A DNA stretch of 64,000 nucleotides, taken from Enterococcus avium ATCC 14025. Lineage in GTDB: Bacteria; Bacillota; Bacilli; Lactobacillales; Enterococcaceae. The DNA is taken from NCBI RefSeq assembly GCF_000406965.1, contig NZ_KE136365.1, positions 1 through 64,000 of the forward strand. Reading direction: 5' to 3'. The position numbers and the translations under genes were made by a program. Position 1 is the stretch's first letter; each line of letters opens with the position of its first letter. Below the pieces are notes generated by a model. That model was not told where the DNA came from. It did no database searches and was given only the letters and a program-made list of their open reading frames with translations. Below, piece by piece: positions 51,448 to 61,181 of this stretch.

Positions 51448-51768
51448 ATGAAGCGAAATGGTTTAGATATGACGGTAGTAATATTGGGAATTGCTTGCAT
51501 TGGTTTATTGACAGTGAATCGGTATATTTTACGCCCTTTATGGCAATCAGAATTTCGGACTGAAATGAGACAGGTTAAAAGCGACATCCGAGAAGATGTG
51601 AACGACAGCAAAGATGATATTAAAGAAGCGTCTAAAGAAGTAAAGAATGAATTGAAGGAAAGTCGTAAAACAACCAAACTTGAGCTGGCAGAACAGCAAC
51701 AAGAAATCAAGGAAGAAATGAAAGAAGTGAAAAACGAGCTTAAGGATGGTCTAGAATTGTCGTATTAA
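51448..51768 (+). CDS. membrane-anchored coiled-coil protein
   Basis: The 106-residue protein has one N-terminal membrane helix (about 9-27) followed by a highly charged coiled coil (35-100) rich in K/E heptads. AGGAGG lies before the ATG. Function is unknown; it may be a surface or scaffolding protein. Confidence 0.75.
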   Translation: MKRNGLDMTVVILGIACIGLLTVNRYILRPLWQSEFRTEMRQVKSDIREDVNDSKDDIKEASKEVKNELKESRKTTKLELAEQQQEIKEEMKEVKNELKDGLELSY

Positions 51769-51813
51769 AGTCAGCTGATTTTTGTTAATTTACTTGAAAA
51801 TAATCATCCTATT

Positions 51814-51846
51814 GAAAAAGACCTTCCTTCGCGAAGGTCTTTTTTA
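51814..51846. terminator. bidirectional terminator
   Basis: Stem AGACCTTC/GAAGGTCT with A-run on the left and T-run on the right, between convergent genes. Confidence 0.85.
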
Positions 51847-52350
51847 TTCGACTTGCTGCCGAATTTTACGTTTCATTTCTGTTTGGAAAAACAAGGTTAA
51901 GAGTGTCATCAAGATGGCTCCGACAAAAAAACTGCTTTTAATAATCGTCATCACTTTTGTGTCTGCTAAAAAACCTATGTATGGAAGGTAAAAATGTGGT
52001 CGGCCGATCAAATTTCGTTCATGAACAAGTCCCATCTCTGCTTTAACAGAATTGTCTCCTTTAACAAAATAACCGTCTATTTTATTGTCAACCGCTAATA
52101 CTCGCCGTGTTTTGATCGATTTTCCCTGATTTTCGTAATAAGTGATTGTGTCGCCAACATGAATAGGCTCCATCACATCCTTTACGAAAACAAGTCCGTT
52201 CTTTTGATATTCTGGTGCCATTTTATTGTCTGAAATGACATATGGTGTCACATTCAACACTTTTGGAATAACGATTGTCAAAATCGCTAAGAGAAAGATC
52301 GAGAAAATCAATACAGCATATACTAGTGTTATTTTTCTGCTTTTCAACAC
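51844..52350 (-). CDS. signal peptidase I-like protein (SipW type) lacking catalytic residues
   Basis: The 168-residue protein has an N-terminal membrane helix (about 8-29), then the S26-like region with a motif in the order VISDNKMAP (38-46), HVGDTITYY (64-72), KTRRVLAVD (80-88), YFVKGDNS (94-101), and a C-terminal helix. In active enzymes Ser directly precedes Met in the first motif (SGSM); here it is Lys43. SipW-type enzymes carry His in the THRV motif; here it is Arg82. Length and other boxes fit the family, so it is probably a pseudoenzyme with a binding or inhibitory role. Confidence 0.75.
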   Translation of the reverse strand: MLKSRKITLVYAVLIFSIFLLAILTIVIPKVLNVTPYVISDNKMAPEYQKNGLVFVKDVMEPIHVGDTITYYENQGKSIKTRRVLAVDNKIDGYFVKGDNSVKAEMGLVHERNLIGRPHFYLPYIGFLADTKVMTIIKSSFFVGAILMTLLTLFFQTEMKRKIRQQVE

Positions 52351-52520
52351 TCGGAACCACCTCCCTTTAAAGGAAAAAACTATCTGTATTCATCATATCA
52401 CACTCGTCAAAAAAATCTATTTTTTAGTTTCTAATTGAATAAAATTTTGACTGAATATCGCAATGTGTTACTATTATTATTGTATTTAACGATTTTGATT
52501 ACCTTCCTCCAAATGAAAGG

Positions 52521-54215
52521 GTGTTGTTTATCATTACCAAACTAAGCAACCAACGCTTTTTAAAATTCTGTTCAAAACAACGATTAATTTTAATAATATT
52601 AGTTATTTTAATAGTGATTTCAACTATCACATTAAAAACTATTGACGAACTAAAAAAAACAAACGTTACAGAATTAAAAAAACATTGGACATTTATTGTC
52701 AAGAATCATTCTGATTACTATATTTACGGAAACACAGACCAGCGATTGAAAAATGTACAACCGAATAATGCACTTATAATGCAGCAACAGCTAGAGACAC
52801 CACTCAAAGAACCTCAGCTAGTTGTTCGGTCTAATCATCAGTGGGTCTCGGTAGTTGTCGGAGAGCGGCTCCTTTACAAATATGCCGCTACCGAGAAGCA
52901 CAAGGAACCAGGCATGCTTCAGACGACCATCCAGCTGCCAAATGATTATCGGAAACACAAGCTGCGGATCATTACGAAGACACCTTATGAATATTACGCT
53001 GGGATTCCTGCTCAAGTATTTATCGGAAATTCCACAGAAGTCAGTCGATTCTTTCTGCTTCGTTCACTGCCACAGTTTTTACTTTTAAGTATCTGCTCGG
53101 CCTTAATTGTCCTCATGCTGGGCTTGCTTTTTTTAAGACCGAACTATACGAAGAAACAGTTGCTTTCTTCTCTGCTTTTAATCGGTTTTACGTTCTTAAT
53201 TGGGCTGCAATCAATCGTTCTGAATGTTCCAGCAAGTACCTTGTTCAGTCCGAAAAGCTTGTCGATTCTTTATAATCTGACGGCGATTTTGATTCCGGTT
53301 TTTCTAACGAATTACTATTTGCTGCGGACAAAAAAATATCAGCACTACTATCTCTATGGTGTCGGTTCACAGATCACTCTTTTGACTGTCGGAACATTTT
53401 GTATTGCTATCGGAAAACTATCTTTACCAATTGCAATGCAGATTTTCAGTGGGTTTAATGTCTTTATGACGTTATACACCTCAGCAATCGCTTTAGCTGA
53501 ATCTGCCGATCAGAATCGTTTTTATACTATCTGCTCACCAGGAATTATTATGGCTGCATTTGTCCACTGTTTTTTCTACATTCAATTGTTTACAGGCGCT
53601 GCAAATCTTACAACAGACTGGCCGTTAGTGCTGTTTACCGCTCTAATGCTTTTAATCTCAGGCTATCATTTTGAAGAAGAAATCAACTATATTCGGAATT
53701 ATCGAATAAAGCAGCAGGAATTTGCGCAACAGCAACTTATCATAAAAGAAAAGCAAAAGAATCTATTGATGACATTCAACTTATTAGCTGAAAAAGAAGC
53801 TGCTAGAAATAAGCCAGCAGCCTCCCTAACCTCTCATCTTCAACAAATGCGAGAGTATTATCAAAAAGAATTCCATAAACAAGCAAAATTTTTCTCCTGT
53901 CAGTACACAGTTGAAGAAGAGACGAACGTGCTAAACGATGAAACATTGTATTTGCTGATCCAACTATTCGAAAAATTTCTAAGCGATCCAAGCTTTGGAA
54001 CCATCGATATTTTGATCAAACAGGAGCAAAATCAACTAATCATTGAAAGCAATACCAGCGCCTTCACTCACCACTCTCTTGATGAATCCGTCGTCACAGA
54101 AACCACGAACGATTCACATCAAGAATTGGAACAAGCGGTTAAACGGTCCAATGGCGAATGGCACTGGCAAAATAAAGAAAAGCAGCAATACTTTAAGATC
54201 ACACTAACCCTATAA
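52521..54215 (+). CDS. 7TM sensor-like protein with kinase-like C-terminus
   Basis: The 564-residue protein has one N-terminal helix (about 20-38) and an extracellular domain (40-180) resembling 7TMR-DISM sensors (jelly-roll pattern HWTFIV...YIYG...RKHKLRIITKTPYEYY). Seven membrane helices (185-390) follow, then a coiled coil (400-440), and a cytoplasmic part (440-564) shaped like a histidine kinase without a recognisable H-box or G boxes. The start is GTG 52521 or a nearby TTG. It is probably a signalling protein; its partner is not evident. Confidence 0.7.
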   Translation: MLFIITKLSNQRFLKFCSKQRLILIILVILIVISTITLKTIDELKKTNVTELKKHWTFIVKNHSDYYIYGNTDQRLKNVQPNNALIMQQQLETPLKEPQLVVRSNHQWVSVVVGERLLYKYAATEKHKEPGMLQTTIQLPNDYRKHKLRIITKTPYEYYAGIPAQVFIGNSTEVSRFFLLRSLPQFLLLSICSALIVLMLGLLFLRPNYTKKQLLSSLLLIGFTFLIGLQSIVLNVPASTLFSPKSLSILYNLTAILIPVFLTNYYLLRTKKYQHYYLYGVGSQITLLTVGTFCIAIGKLSLPIAMQIFSGFNVFMTLYTSAIALAESADQNRFYTICSPGIIMAAFVHCFFYIQLFTGAANLTTDWPLVLFTALMLLISGYHFEEEINYIRNYRIKQQEFAQQQLIIKEKQKNLLMTFNLLAEKEAARNKPAASLTSHLQQMREYYQKEFHKQAKFFSCQYTVEEETNVLNDETLYLLIQLFEKFLSDPSFGTIDILIKQEQNQLIIESNTSAFTHHSLDESVVTETTNDSHQELEQAVKRSNGEWHWQNKEKQQYFKITLTL

Positions 54216-54218
54216 AAA

Positions 54219-54253
54219 AACGGTCTTTCCAAATGCGGAAAGACCGTTTTTTA
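54219..54253. terminator. bidirectional terminator
   Basis: Perfect 10-bp stem CGGTCTTTCC/GGAAAGACCG with A-run and T-run, between convergent genes. Confidence 0.88.
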
Positions 54254-55261
54254 TTAATAAATTAGTGATAGAAAATCTTCTTTGGTAATATTCCCAAAAT
54301 AATGTGTCAGATCAATTTCATCGATACATTCTTCTAGTGCTTTTTTATCGTAACGGGTACCGATCAATTGGTTTTCAACATCCTTGATCTCACCTAAACC
54401 GAAGAAATCACCGAAAATCTTGGCTTTTTCAATTTCACCATTGGCAACATCCAAACGAACTTCGATTGAACCAATGGGGAAACGTTTTTGTCGTTCCAAG
54501 TTGAATTCTGGCGAACGTCCATAGTTCCAATCCCAATTCTTATAGTATTCCTCCGAAATTTGGTTAATGTCTTTCCAGTCTTCCTCATTCAACTCATGAG
54601 TCTTCACCTGATCCACACTATCAACACCAAAAATTTGTAAAAGAATTGCTTGACGAAATTCTTCTGTCGTCATTGCTTGCTTATCTTTAGGTAAATAATC
54701 TTTAATGTTCGTCACACGGGAACGGATCGACTTGATGCCCTTTGATGCGATCTTATCCTTTTTCACCTTTAATGCATTCACAACTTCATCAATATCACTA
54801 TCAAACATTAAGGTGCCATGAGCAAACATCCGGCCATTGGTTGAGTACATGGCATTACCAGAGAATTTCTTGTCCTCAATCACAAGGTCATTCCGCCCCT
54901 TTAGTTGCGCACCCTCAATCCCCAGCTTATGCAAGGCTTCAACGATTGGTTCCGTTAATTTTTTGAAATCTCTAAAGGAGTTGCCGTCATCTGGCATAAT
55001 AAAACTAAAATTTAAATTTCCAAAATCATGATACACAGCGCCTCCGCCACTTAATCGGCGAACAACATGGATACCTTTTTCATCAACATATTCTTTATTG
55101 ATTTCCTCAATCGTATTTTGATTACGACCAATGATAATCGAGGGTTCATTGATGTAAAAAAGCAAGATTGGTTCATCTAGAGGCATATTTTGTAATAAAT
55201 ACGTCTCAATAGCAAGATTTACTCGTGGATCACGTTCTTTGTCATTTGGTACATATAACAT
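54254..55261 (-). CDS. lplA: lipoate-protein ligase
   Basis: The 335-residue protein has the ligase core: RDPRVNLAIETYLL, IIIGRNQNTIEEIN, VVRRLSGGGAVYHDFGNLNFSF, and an LplA C-terminal domain. It activates lipoate with ATP and attaches it to E2 and GcvH proteins. Adjacent to the yhfI-like gene, as in Bacillus subtilis (yhfI-lplJ). Confidence 0.94.
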   Translation of the reverse strand: MLYVPNDKERDPRVNLAIETYLLQNMPLDEPILLFYINEPSIIIGRNQNTIEEINKEYVDEKGIHVVRRLSGGGAVYHDFGNLNFSFIMPDDGNSFRDFKKLTEPIVEALHKLGIEGAQLKGRNDLVIEDKKFSGNAMYSTNGRMFAHGTLMFDSDIDEVVNALKVKKDKIASKGIKSIRSRVTNIKDYLPKDKQAMTTEEFRQAILLQIFGVDSVDQVKTHELNEEDWKDINQISEEYYKNWDWNYGRSPEFNLERQKRFPIGSIEVRLDVANGEIEKAKIFGDFFGLGEIKDVENQLIGTRYDKKALEECIDEIDLTHYFGNITKEDFLSLIY

Positions 55262-55299
55262 AGTTCCAACTCCTAACCCCTATTAAGGAATAAATTCGT

Positions 55300-56037
55300 T
55301 TAAATCTCAAAAACTTTATGCGGCTGAGCCAACTCGACAGGAATTTTCCCGCTAGCTGCTGCAGCTTGTCGACGCAGCTCTTCTAAATCGCCATGTTGCG
55401 GTAAATGAGTCAGAATTAACTTTTTAACTGCCGCATTTTTCGCAAATGTCCCAGCTTCGCCTGCGGTAAAATGTGCTTTATGTTTTTCGTTGCCGTCAAA
55501 TAAGTAGGTGTCAGCTAAGAATAGATCCGCCTTTTTAGCAAACTCATTAAAGGATTCCAGATAACCTGAATCTCCTGTAAACACAAAAACAGCACCTGTT
55601 TTTTCTTCCACAAAACGCATCGCATAGCAAGGCACTGGATGAATCGTCTTCATAAACGTAACAAGAAACGGTCCAAGTTTCAATTCTTCTGCTTCAAAGT
55701 AAGCACGGCCTTCAGTAACACCATCCATTGTCAAATCGTTAAAATGAAATTCATCTTCCGTATGTCCATAAATCGGCAAAATAGGCTTTGGTGTTTGTGT
55801 TGGATACAGCTGCCAATAATATTGCAGCACTCCAAGATCCGCAATATGATCGTGATGATAATGAGATAAAATCACTGCATCCAAATCCAACGGATCAAGT
55901 TCCTTTTCCAATTCTACAAGAGTCGAACTGCCAGCATCCAACAATAAGTTAAATCCGTCAGCCTGCAGCAAATAACTGCTGGTTCCTTGACCTTCATACG
56001 GATACGCGCCTAAACAACCGAGTACGGTCAGTTTCAT
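55300..56037 (-). CDS. MBL-fold hydrolase, YhfI-like
   Basis: The 245-residue protein has MKLTVLGCLGAYP and the motif LSHYHHDHIADLG (about 57-69), then TGDS and a later THL. It belongs to the RNase Z-like/YhfI group; nucleotide or phosphodiester substrate is likely but not fixed. It overlaps the DUF975 gene by 4 bases. Confidence 0.87.
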   Translation of the reverse strand: MKLTVLGCLGAYPYEGQGTSSYLLQADGFNLLLDAGSSTLVELEKELDPLDLDAVILSHYHHDHIADLGVLQYYWQLYPTQTPKPILPIYGHTEDEFHFNDLTMDGVTEGRAYFEAEELKLGPFLVTFMKTIHPVPCYAMRFVEEKTGAVFVFTGDSGYLESFNEFAKKADLFLADTYLFDGNEKHKAHFTAGEAGTFAKNAAVKKLILTHLPQHGDLEELRRQAAAASGKIPVELAQPHKVFEI

Positions 56038-56810
56038 GCTAATTCCCCCTGATCAATTTTTTCCTTTAACGCTTGATCATAAAAAGCAGCACTTGCCGTA
56101 TTTACATAGACTGCTACAAAAAGCAAACCCACGATCAATGCGACAAATCCTAAAATGTACCAGCCAATAAATGATAGTTGTAATAAGATATATTTCCCCC
56201 AGCGATCCTTTAATAAGATCCACGCACGCTTGATGCAATCGCCGACGCTCAAATCAGGATAATCAAATTTTACCCAAACAGCAAATTTAAAGATGATACT
56301 AATAATTGTTGTTACAAGTAAAAATAGTAACGTTGAGATGACATAAAGTCCTAATACACCAATGTTCATCAGCGTAGAAACACTTTCTGTGTTCGTTGTT
56401 AATCCACCAGTTGAAATCAGCGATACATATACACTGCTACCAGCTTGCAGCAGTAACGGGATGAAAAAGATCGCTGCCAAAACATATTGTACAATTTGGG
56501 AAAGAATATTGATAATCATCAATGGAACATAATAGCCCTGCTGAAAAACAACAAAAATTTGACCTAATTCAGCTCGACCACCCCGCACGACATACAAGCT
56601 GACATAATATAATGAGTAGCTAAAAGCAAAAAGTACTAAAATACCTAATAAAAATGAGATTCCTAACTGAATATTCGTATTATCAGTCATCGTAGAAACA
56701 TTACTAATTGCTCCTGTCAGCAGCCCGACAATCACTACTAACCCTACATTAATTCCCCATTGACCATTAAGACGGTCTTTGGCTGTTTGACGATATTCAC
56801 TAAGACGCAT
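56034..56810 (-). CDS. DUF975 family membrane protein
   Basis: The 258-residue protein begins RLSEYRQTAKDRLNGQWG, the DUF975 N-terminal signature, followed by five to six membrane helices and VKFDYPDLSVGDCIKRAWILLKDRWGKY. Integral membrane protein of unknown role. Confidence 0.87.
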   Translation of the reverse strand: MRLSEYRQTAKDRLNGQWGINVGLVVIVGLLTGAISNVSTMTDNTNIQLGISFLLGILVLFAFSYSLYYVSLYVVRGGRAELGQIFVVFQQGYYVPLMIINILSQIVQYVLAAIFFIPLLLQAGSSVYVSLISTGGLTTNTESVSTLMNIGVLGLYVISTLLFLLVTTIISIIFKFAVWVKFDYPDLSVGDCIKRAWILLKDRWGKYILLQLSFIGWYILGFVALIVGLLFVAVYVNTASAAFYDQALKEKIDQGELA

Positions 56811-56932
56811 AAAGACACTCCTTCTTCGTTTTGTTGACCTTGATTAGCATGAATCGACTGCTCTCTGGCTTTGAACAGAATAATCTGACTAAAGTTGGAC
56901 TGATATCCTTTTCCAAAGGCAGCAGCATCTTC

Positions 56933-57103
56933 CTATGACTCTGCTAATTTGGCTATTTCTTCGTTTAATTTCTTTATTTTTTGTTCAATCCGTTGTTTTT
57001 CAGGTGCAATCGGAACATTCGCAAAGGTTAATCGCTTAAATGTTTGCAATTCCTTTTTCAAGTGATCCACTTCTGTACGTTTTGTATCTATCTTCGTAGT
57101 CAA
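56933..57103 (-). CDS. short coiled-coil protein, 56 aa
   Basis: AAAGGAG 8 bases before a TTG at 57103 fixes the start; the open frame to 57202 is not coding. The product is entirely charged helix (KIDTKRTEVDHLKKELQTF). Function unknown. Confidence 0.6.
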   Translation of the reverse strand: MTTKIDTKRTEVDHLKKELQTFKRLTFANVPIAPEKQRIEQKIKKLNEEIAKLAES

Positions 57104-57170
57104 ATCGCATTTCTCCTTTGACAGGAACCAAGGGACATAAAACAAACAACAACCTGTTTTAGTTAAAAAA

Positions 57171-58250
57171 TTAGTAATTCTTGATTTCTCCAACTGTATC
57201 ATAGTCTAAACGAGCAACAACTTCCGTCACTAATTTGACGGTATTAAAATAATCCTCTTCGTGAATAATTGATGTATGTGAATGCAAGTAACGGACTGGT
57301 ACTGTGATAGCTAATGAAGGAACACCATCACGCGTCAAGTGCATTTGACCAGCATCGGTTCCGCCGCCGGCAATCACTGTATACTGGAATGGAATTTCTA
57401 ATTCTTCAGCAACATCGATCACGAAATCCAATAATTTTTTATGAGGAACCATAGATGCATCATAGATCAAAATTTGCGGTCCTTTTCCCAGTACCGAATC
57501 TGCCTCTTTTGGTGTCATCCCTGGTGTGTCACCCGCAGTACCTGTATCTAAAGCAAAGGCGATGTCTGGATTCACAATATGCGAACTTGTTCGAGCACCC
57601 CGTAAACCAACTTCCTCTTGTACATCACTGCCGGCAAACAGTACATTATGATGCTCCCGTTTTGATAAATTCTCCAACACACGCAAAGCCACAGCCGTGC
57701 CAATCCGATTATCCCACGCTTTTGCTAGTAAGAATTTTGAATCATTCATTCGTTGATATTGGATATATGGTGTGACCATATCACCAGGGCGAATCCCCCA
57801 TTCTTTGGCTTCATCATCACTTGACGCACCAATATCAATAAACATGTCTTTGATTTCGAATGGTCGTTTCCGAGCTTCTGGCGTCAACACATGTGGTGGT
57901 TTAGAACCAATCACACCATGAATAACCTTGCCTTTACGCGTTTTAATTTCGACCTGCTGCGCCAACATTACTTGATTCCACCAGCCACCAATCGTTTGAA
58001 ATTCTAAAAAGCCTTTTTCGGTGATCTTGGTAACCATAAAGCCGACTTCATCTAAATGACCCGAAATAAAGACTTTCGGTCCGCCTCCGCCACCATGCTT
58101 GGCGATAACACTGCCTAGTCCGTCAAAGAAAATATCGTCAGCAAAATCCTTCGCATAATTTTTAAAGACTTCTCTGACCTCATCTTCATTTCCAGCGATG
58201 CCACGTGCTGAAGTTAAATCGATCAACAACTGCTCTTCCTGTTTTTCCAC
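57171..58250 (-). CDS. pepA: M42 family glutamyl aminopeptidase
   Basis: The 359-residue protein shows M42 metal and catalytic motifs: [12 protein letters not shown] (about 62-73), AWDNRIG (about 180), [12 protein letters not shown] (210-221), ALDTG and the terminal [13 protein letters not shown]. It is a cobalt/zinc exopeptidase that trims peptides in the cytoplasm, often called PepA or FrvX-like. Confidence 0.92.
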   Translation of the reverse strand: MEKQEEQLLIDLTSARGIAGNEDEVREVFKNYAKDFADDIFFDGLGSVIAKHGGGGGPKVFISGHLDEVGFMVTKITEKGFLEFQTIGGWWNQVMLAQQVEIKTRKGKVIHGVIGSKPPHVLTPEARKRPFEIKDMFIDIGASSDDEAKEWGIRPGDMVTPYIQYQRMNDSKFLLAKAWDNRIGTAVALRVLENLSKREHHNVLFAGSDVQEEVGLRGARTSSHIVNPDIAFALDTGTAGDTPGMTPKEADSVLGKGPQILIYDASMVPHKKLLDFVIDVAEELEIPFQYTVIAGGGTDAGQMHLTRDGVPSLAITVPVRYLHSHTSIIHEEDYFNTVKLVTEVVARLDYDTVGEIKNY

Positions 58251-58425
58251 TCTTACTCCTCCTGCTTTGCTAAAAAATATAATTGCTTTGTGTTTGACTA
58301 TCTAAAAAAATAATCGTTCAAATTCTCTTATAACGAGAAAGCTGGATAGCGTTTATCCATAAATTAGTATACCATTGTCAAAAAATTCTGCGTAGTATGT
58401 TGTATAATCACTACGAGGTGATGAA

Positions 58426-58836
58426 ATGACACGTTTGTTGGCGATTGAATTAACTATGATGGTCATGCTGGAAAATGAAGCAGGGGAAATCTTGGTACAG
58501 GATCGAAAGAAGAAGGATTGGCCCGGCTGGACTTTTCCTGGTGGTCATGTGGAAAAAGAAGAAGGCAGCTATGAGGCTACTTTAAGAGAAATTGAAGAAG
58601 AAACTGGATTGGTGATCCAACCAGTTCTGCGAGGAACTGCTGAATGGAACAACTTAGCTAAGGAGACTCGTGAGCTGGCATTTCTTTATACGGCGACAGT
58701 CAAAAAGCGAACCGTTCCCAAAGATCTCTTATGGGTCAAAAAAACTGATTTAAACACACATAAGCTTGCAGGAACCTTGACCGAGTTACTACCAATCTTT
58801 TTCGGTGAAGAACAACAGATTTACTTTGATGTATAA
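58426..58836 (+). CDS. Nudix hydrolase
   Basis: The 136-residue protein has the Nudix box GGHVEKEEGSYEATLREIEEETGL (split around residue 39-62: G-x5-E-x7-REIxEE). It may cleave oxidised or non-canonical nucleotides (MutT-like). GAGGTGATGAA precedes the ATG. Confidence 0.92.
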   Translation: MTRLLAIELTMMVMLENEAGEILVQDRKKKDWPGWTFPGGHVEKEEGSYEATLREIEEETGLVIQPVLRGTAEWNNLAKETRELAFLYTATVKKRTVPKDLLWVKKTDLNTHKLAGTLTELLPIFFGEEQQIYFDV

Positions 58837-58871
58837 AAATCAGCGTATCCTATTGCGGACACGCTGATTTT
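58836..58871. terminator. bidirectional terminator
   Basis: Stem AAAATCAGCGT/ACGCTGATTTT between convergent genes. Confidence 0.82.
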
Positions 58872-58873
58872 CC

Positions 58874-60046
58874 TTATACTTGAACCTTTTTATAAGCCAA
58901 ACTTCCCTTTTCTCGCATCGTAATCAAATGGATCACCCAAAATGCTGCCGCAAATGCTAATAGCACGCCAGATTGGAATAGGAATTTATCCAGGAAGGCT
59001 TGATTGAAATCCACTGTTTTTCCGATTAATTCATTATTCTGGGCAAACCAATAGGTCGGGGTGAAAGCAGCAATTTTATTTACTACGTCTGGTAAAAACT
59101 CGCTTGGTACAAAGATACCGCCGACAAAACAGCTACCCATAATAAAGATATTATTGACCCCCGAAATTGCATCCTCATTTTTCATAATACTGGTAACCAT
59201 AATCGAAAAGCCTACGATTGCTACAAAAAATGACACTGTATTGATCACGAAGTACCCTACTACCTGATCAAAACTGTTTCTAGTAACCAACATAACGAAG
59301 GCTAAAAATAGTACTAGACAAAAGATTGAGTAAAGTAAATTGCCAGTTGAGATTTTTCGTGACAGTTTTCGTCGCGATATAGGAGAACAGCTATTCCGAC
59401 GACTGATTTCCTCGCGATTAAAGGCTAAATTTATCACTGCATAACCACTGAAAATCGACATAAACATCCCATAAGCCAATAGATTGTATATTTGACCCGA
59501 AACACGCTGTTTTTTCTTTTTATGATAGGTCGAATCAAAATTTACTTTTCCATCTTCTTTCAACGTTATCTGCGTTTTCTTTAGCAAGTCCTTTTGGCTG
59601 TCTTCCGGCATTTGTTTTTGATAGGTTAAATAGGTGTTTATAAAATTATTGACCGTCGTATCTACTAATGATTTAGAAAAGGTTGCCGGACGCGTCTTAC
59701 TGGCTAATTTAACACCTTCTCCTTGTGCTAATTTCTCAGAAAAGTCTTTGGGGATTTCTAAAATATATTCTACTTCATCAAAATAGAGCGCATCGTCTAA
59801 TGCTTTTTGCGAAGTATCCTTCAGCGTAATAAGATTATGCTGCTTAGCTAAATAATCAACGAAGCCTTTTTCGATTGCTGAATCATCCTCTGAAAGGATC
59901 GCAATTTTTGCCCCGGTTAATTTTTCCGCGTCTTTGGTTAGTTGCCCAGCGTAGAAAAAGGTGATCACAGCCATGATGATGATTCCTAGCAGCAAACTGC
60001 CCTTTTTTCTTTTTAAAATTTCCAGAATTGCTTTATAAGTGGTCAT
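58874..60046 (-). CDS. ABC-2 type exporter permease, second subunit
   Basis: From ATG 60046 (AAGGAAGG upstream) the product has 390 residues. There is a helix near residue 15-35, a large extracellular domain (40-190), then five helices, of which the stretch FIMGSCFVGGIFVPSEFLPDVVNKIAAFTPTYWF is typical of ABC-2 permeases. It pairs with the upstream permease (overlap of 14 bases) and the ATPase. Confidence 0.87.
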   Translation of the reverse strand: MTTYKAILEILKRKKGSLLLGIIIMAVITFFYAGQLTKDAEKLTGAKIAILSEDDSAIEKGFVDYLAKQHNLITLKDTSQKALDDALYFDEVEYILEIPKDFSEKLAQGEGVKLASKTRPATFSKSLVDTTVNNFINTYLTYQKQMPEDSQKDLLKKTQITLKEDGKVNFDSTYHKKKKQRVSGQIYNLLAYGMFMSIFSGYAVINLAFNREEISRRNSCSPISRRKLSRKISTGNLLYSIFCLVLFLAFVMLVTRNSFDQVVGYFVINTVSFFVAIVGFSIMVTSIMKNEDAISGVNNIFIMGSCFVGGIFVPSEFLPDVVNKIAAFTPTYWFAQNNELIGKTVDFNQAFLDKFLFQSGVLLAFAAAFWVIHLITMREKGSLAYKKVQV

Positions 60047-61169
60047 ATTGCACCTTCCTTTCAAAAGAATAATTAAGCAGGATAAACACCACGCCAAATC
60101 CAATCAGCCAAATCAAATTGGTATAAAACGGCTTCAATGATTGATAGTAGAATAATTGGTAGAGACTTTCACTGATTAAATTAACGATATTAATCCGGCC
60201 TAAAAACGGCAGATTCACATCGATCCAATATTTAATTGACTGGGAACCCATCATTCCAGCTAGGAAACTCATAATCATAGAAATTGATATCCCGATCGAA
60301 ATTTTTTGTTGAAAATCCAGTTTTGAAAACACATTACCAATTAAGGTTCCAAATGAAATAGAGGTAAAGGCACCTAAAGCGCAGACAAGCAATATATAGT
60401 TCCAATGATCACCAAACTCAACTTGATAAACAAATCGATAAAACATCAAAATCAAAACTGTTTGGACAAAGAATAGGACAAAGCTTGCCAGCATATTGGC
60501 AAACGAAACAAGTAATTTATTTCGAGGAATCAGACATAAGCGGATACCTTCAGGTGATTGATTGGCCTGCTGGTCATTTGCATTGCGCAGCCCCCACATG
60601 AATCCATACATGATCGTCATACCGACTAATGTAAAGAAGTAGAAGGATTTCAAATTGAAATTACCAGTACCATTTCCATCTTTTATATAGCTCTCCTGCT
60701 GAAGCAGCTGGCTGACCTCTTGCGGTTGAACCTTCCCAGTTGCCAATAAGGTTTCTACCTTTTTCGTATTTTGTAAATATTGATTCAATACTTCTTTTAA
60801 AACGGTCTGCTGTGTGTCGCTTTTACTGACAAACAGCTCAATCTCTTTTTCATCAATTGTAAAATAACCGGAAAGCTTATCATCGGATAACTGCTCTTGA
60901 GCTTTTTTCTTAGTCATTACTCGGCTTTTAAAAACCACTTTGCCATCCTGTTTGATTTCCTTTAACACATTTTCAAAGCGTTTTTGATTGGCTTCATTAG
61001 TAGAAACAATTCCAACTGTTGATTGTTCTATCCCACCAATCTTATCGAGATCGCCAAAGGCTAGATTAAACAGCAGACCTAATACTATGGGAAAAGCAAA
61101 GGTCCAAAAAAGCAAGCTGCGATTTCTTAACAGAACACGTAATCGATACGTAAACAAACGAATAAACAT
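60033..61169 (-). CDS. ABC-2 type exporter permease, first subunit
   Basis: The 378-residue protein has an N-terminal helix (about 18-36), an extracellular domain (40-170) and five helices in the C-terminal half, including FFTLVGMTIMYGFMWGLRNA. With its homologue it forms a heterodimeric export channel. The layout corresponds to LnrM/LnrN of Bacillus. Confidence 0.87.
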   Translation of the reverse strand: MFIRLFTYRLRVLLRNRSLLFWTFAFPIVLGLLFNLAFGDLDKIGGIEQSTVGIVSTNEANQKRFENVLKEIKQDGKVVFKSRVMTKKKAQEQLSDDKLSGYFTIDEKEIELFVSKSDTQQTVLKEVLNQYLQNTKKVETLLATGKVQPQEVSQLLQQESYIKDGNGTGNFNLKSFYFFTLVGMTIMYGFMWGLRNANDQQANQSPEGIRLCLIPRNKLLVSFANMLASFVLFFVQTVLILMFYRFVYQVEFGDHWNYILLVCALGAFTSISFGTLIGNVFSKLDFQQKISIGISISMIMSFLAGMMGSQSIKYWIDVNLPFLGRINIVNLISESLYQLFYYQSLKPFYTNLIWLIGFGVVFILLNYSFERKVQYDHL

Positions 61170-61181
61170 CTTAGCTCCCCC

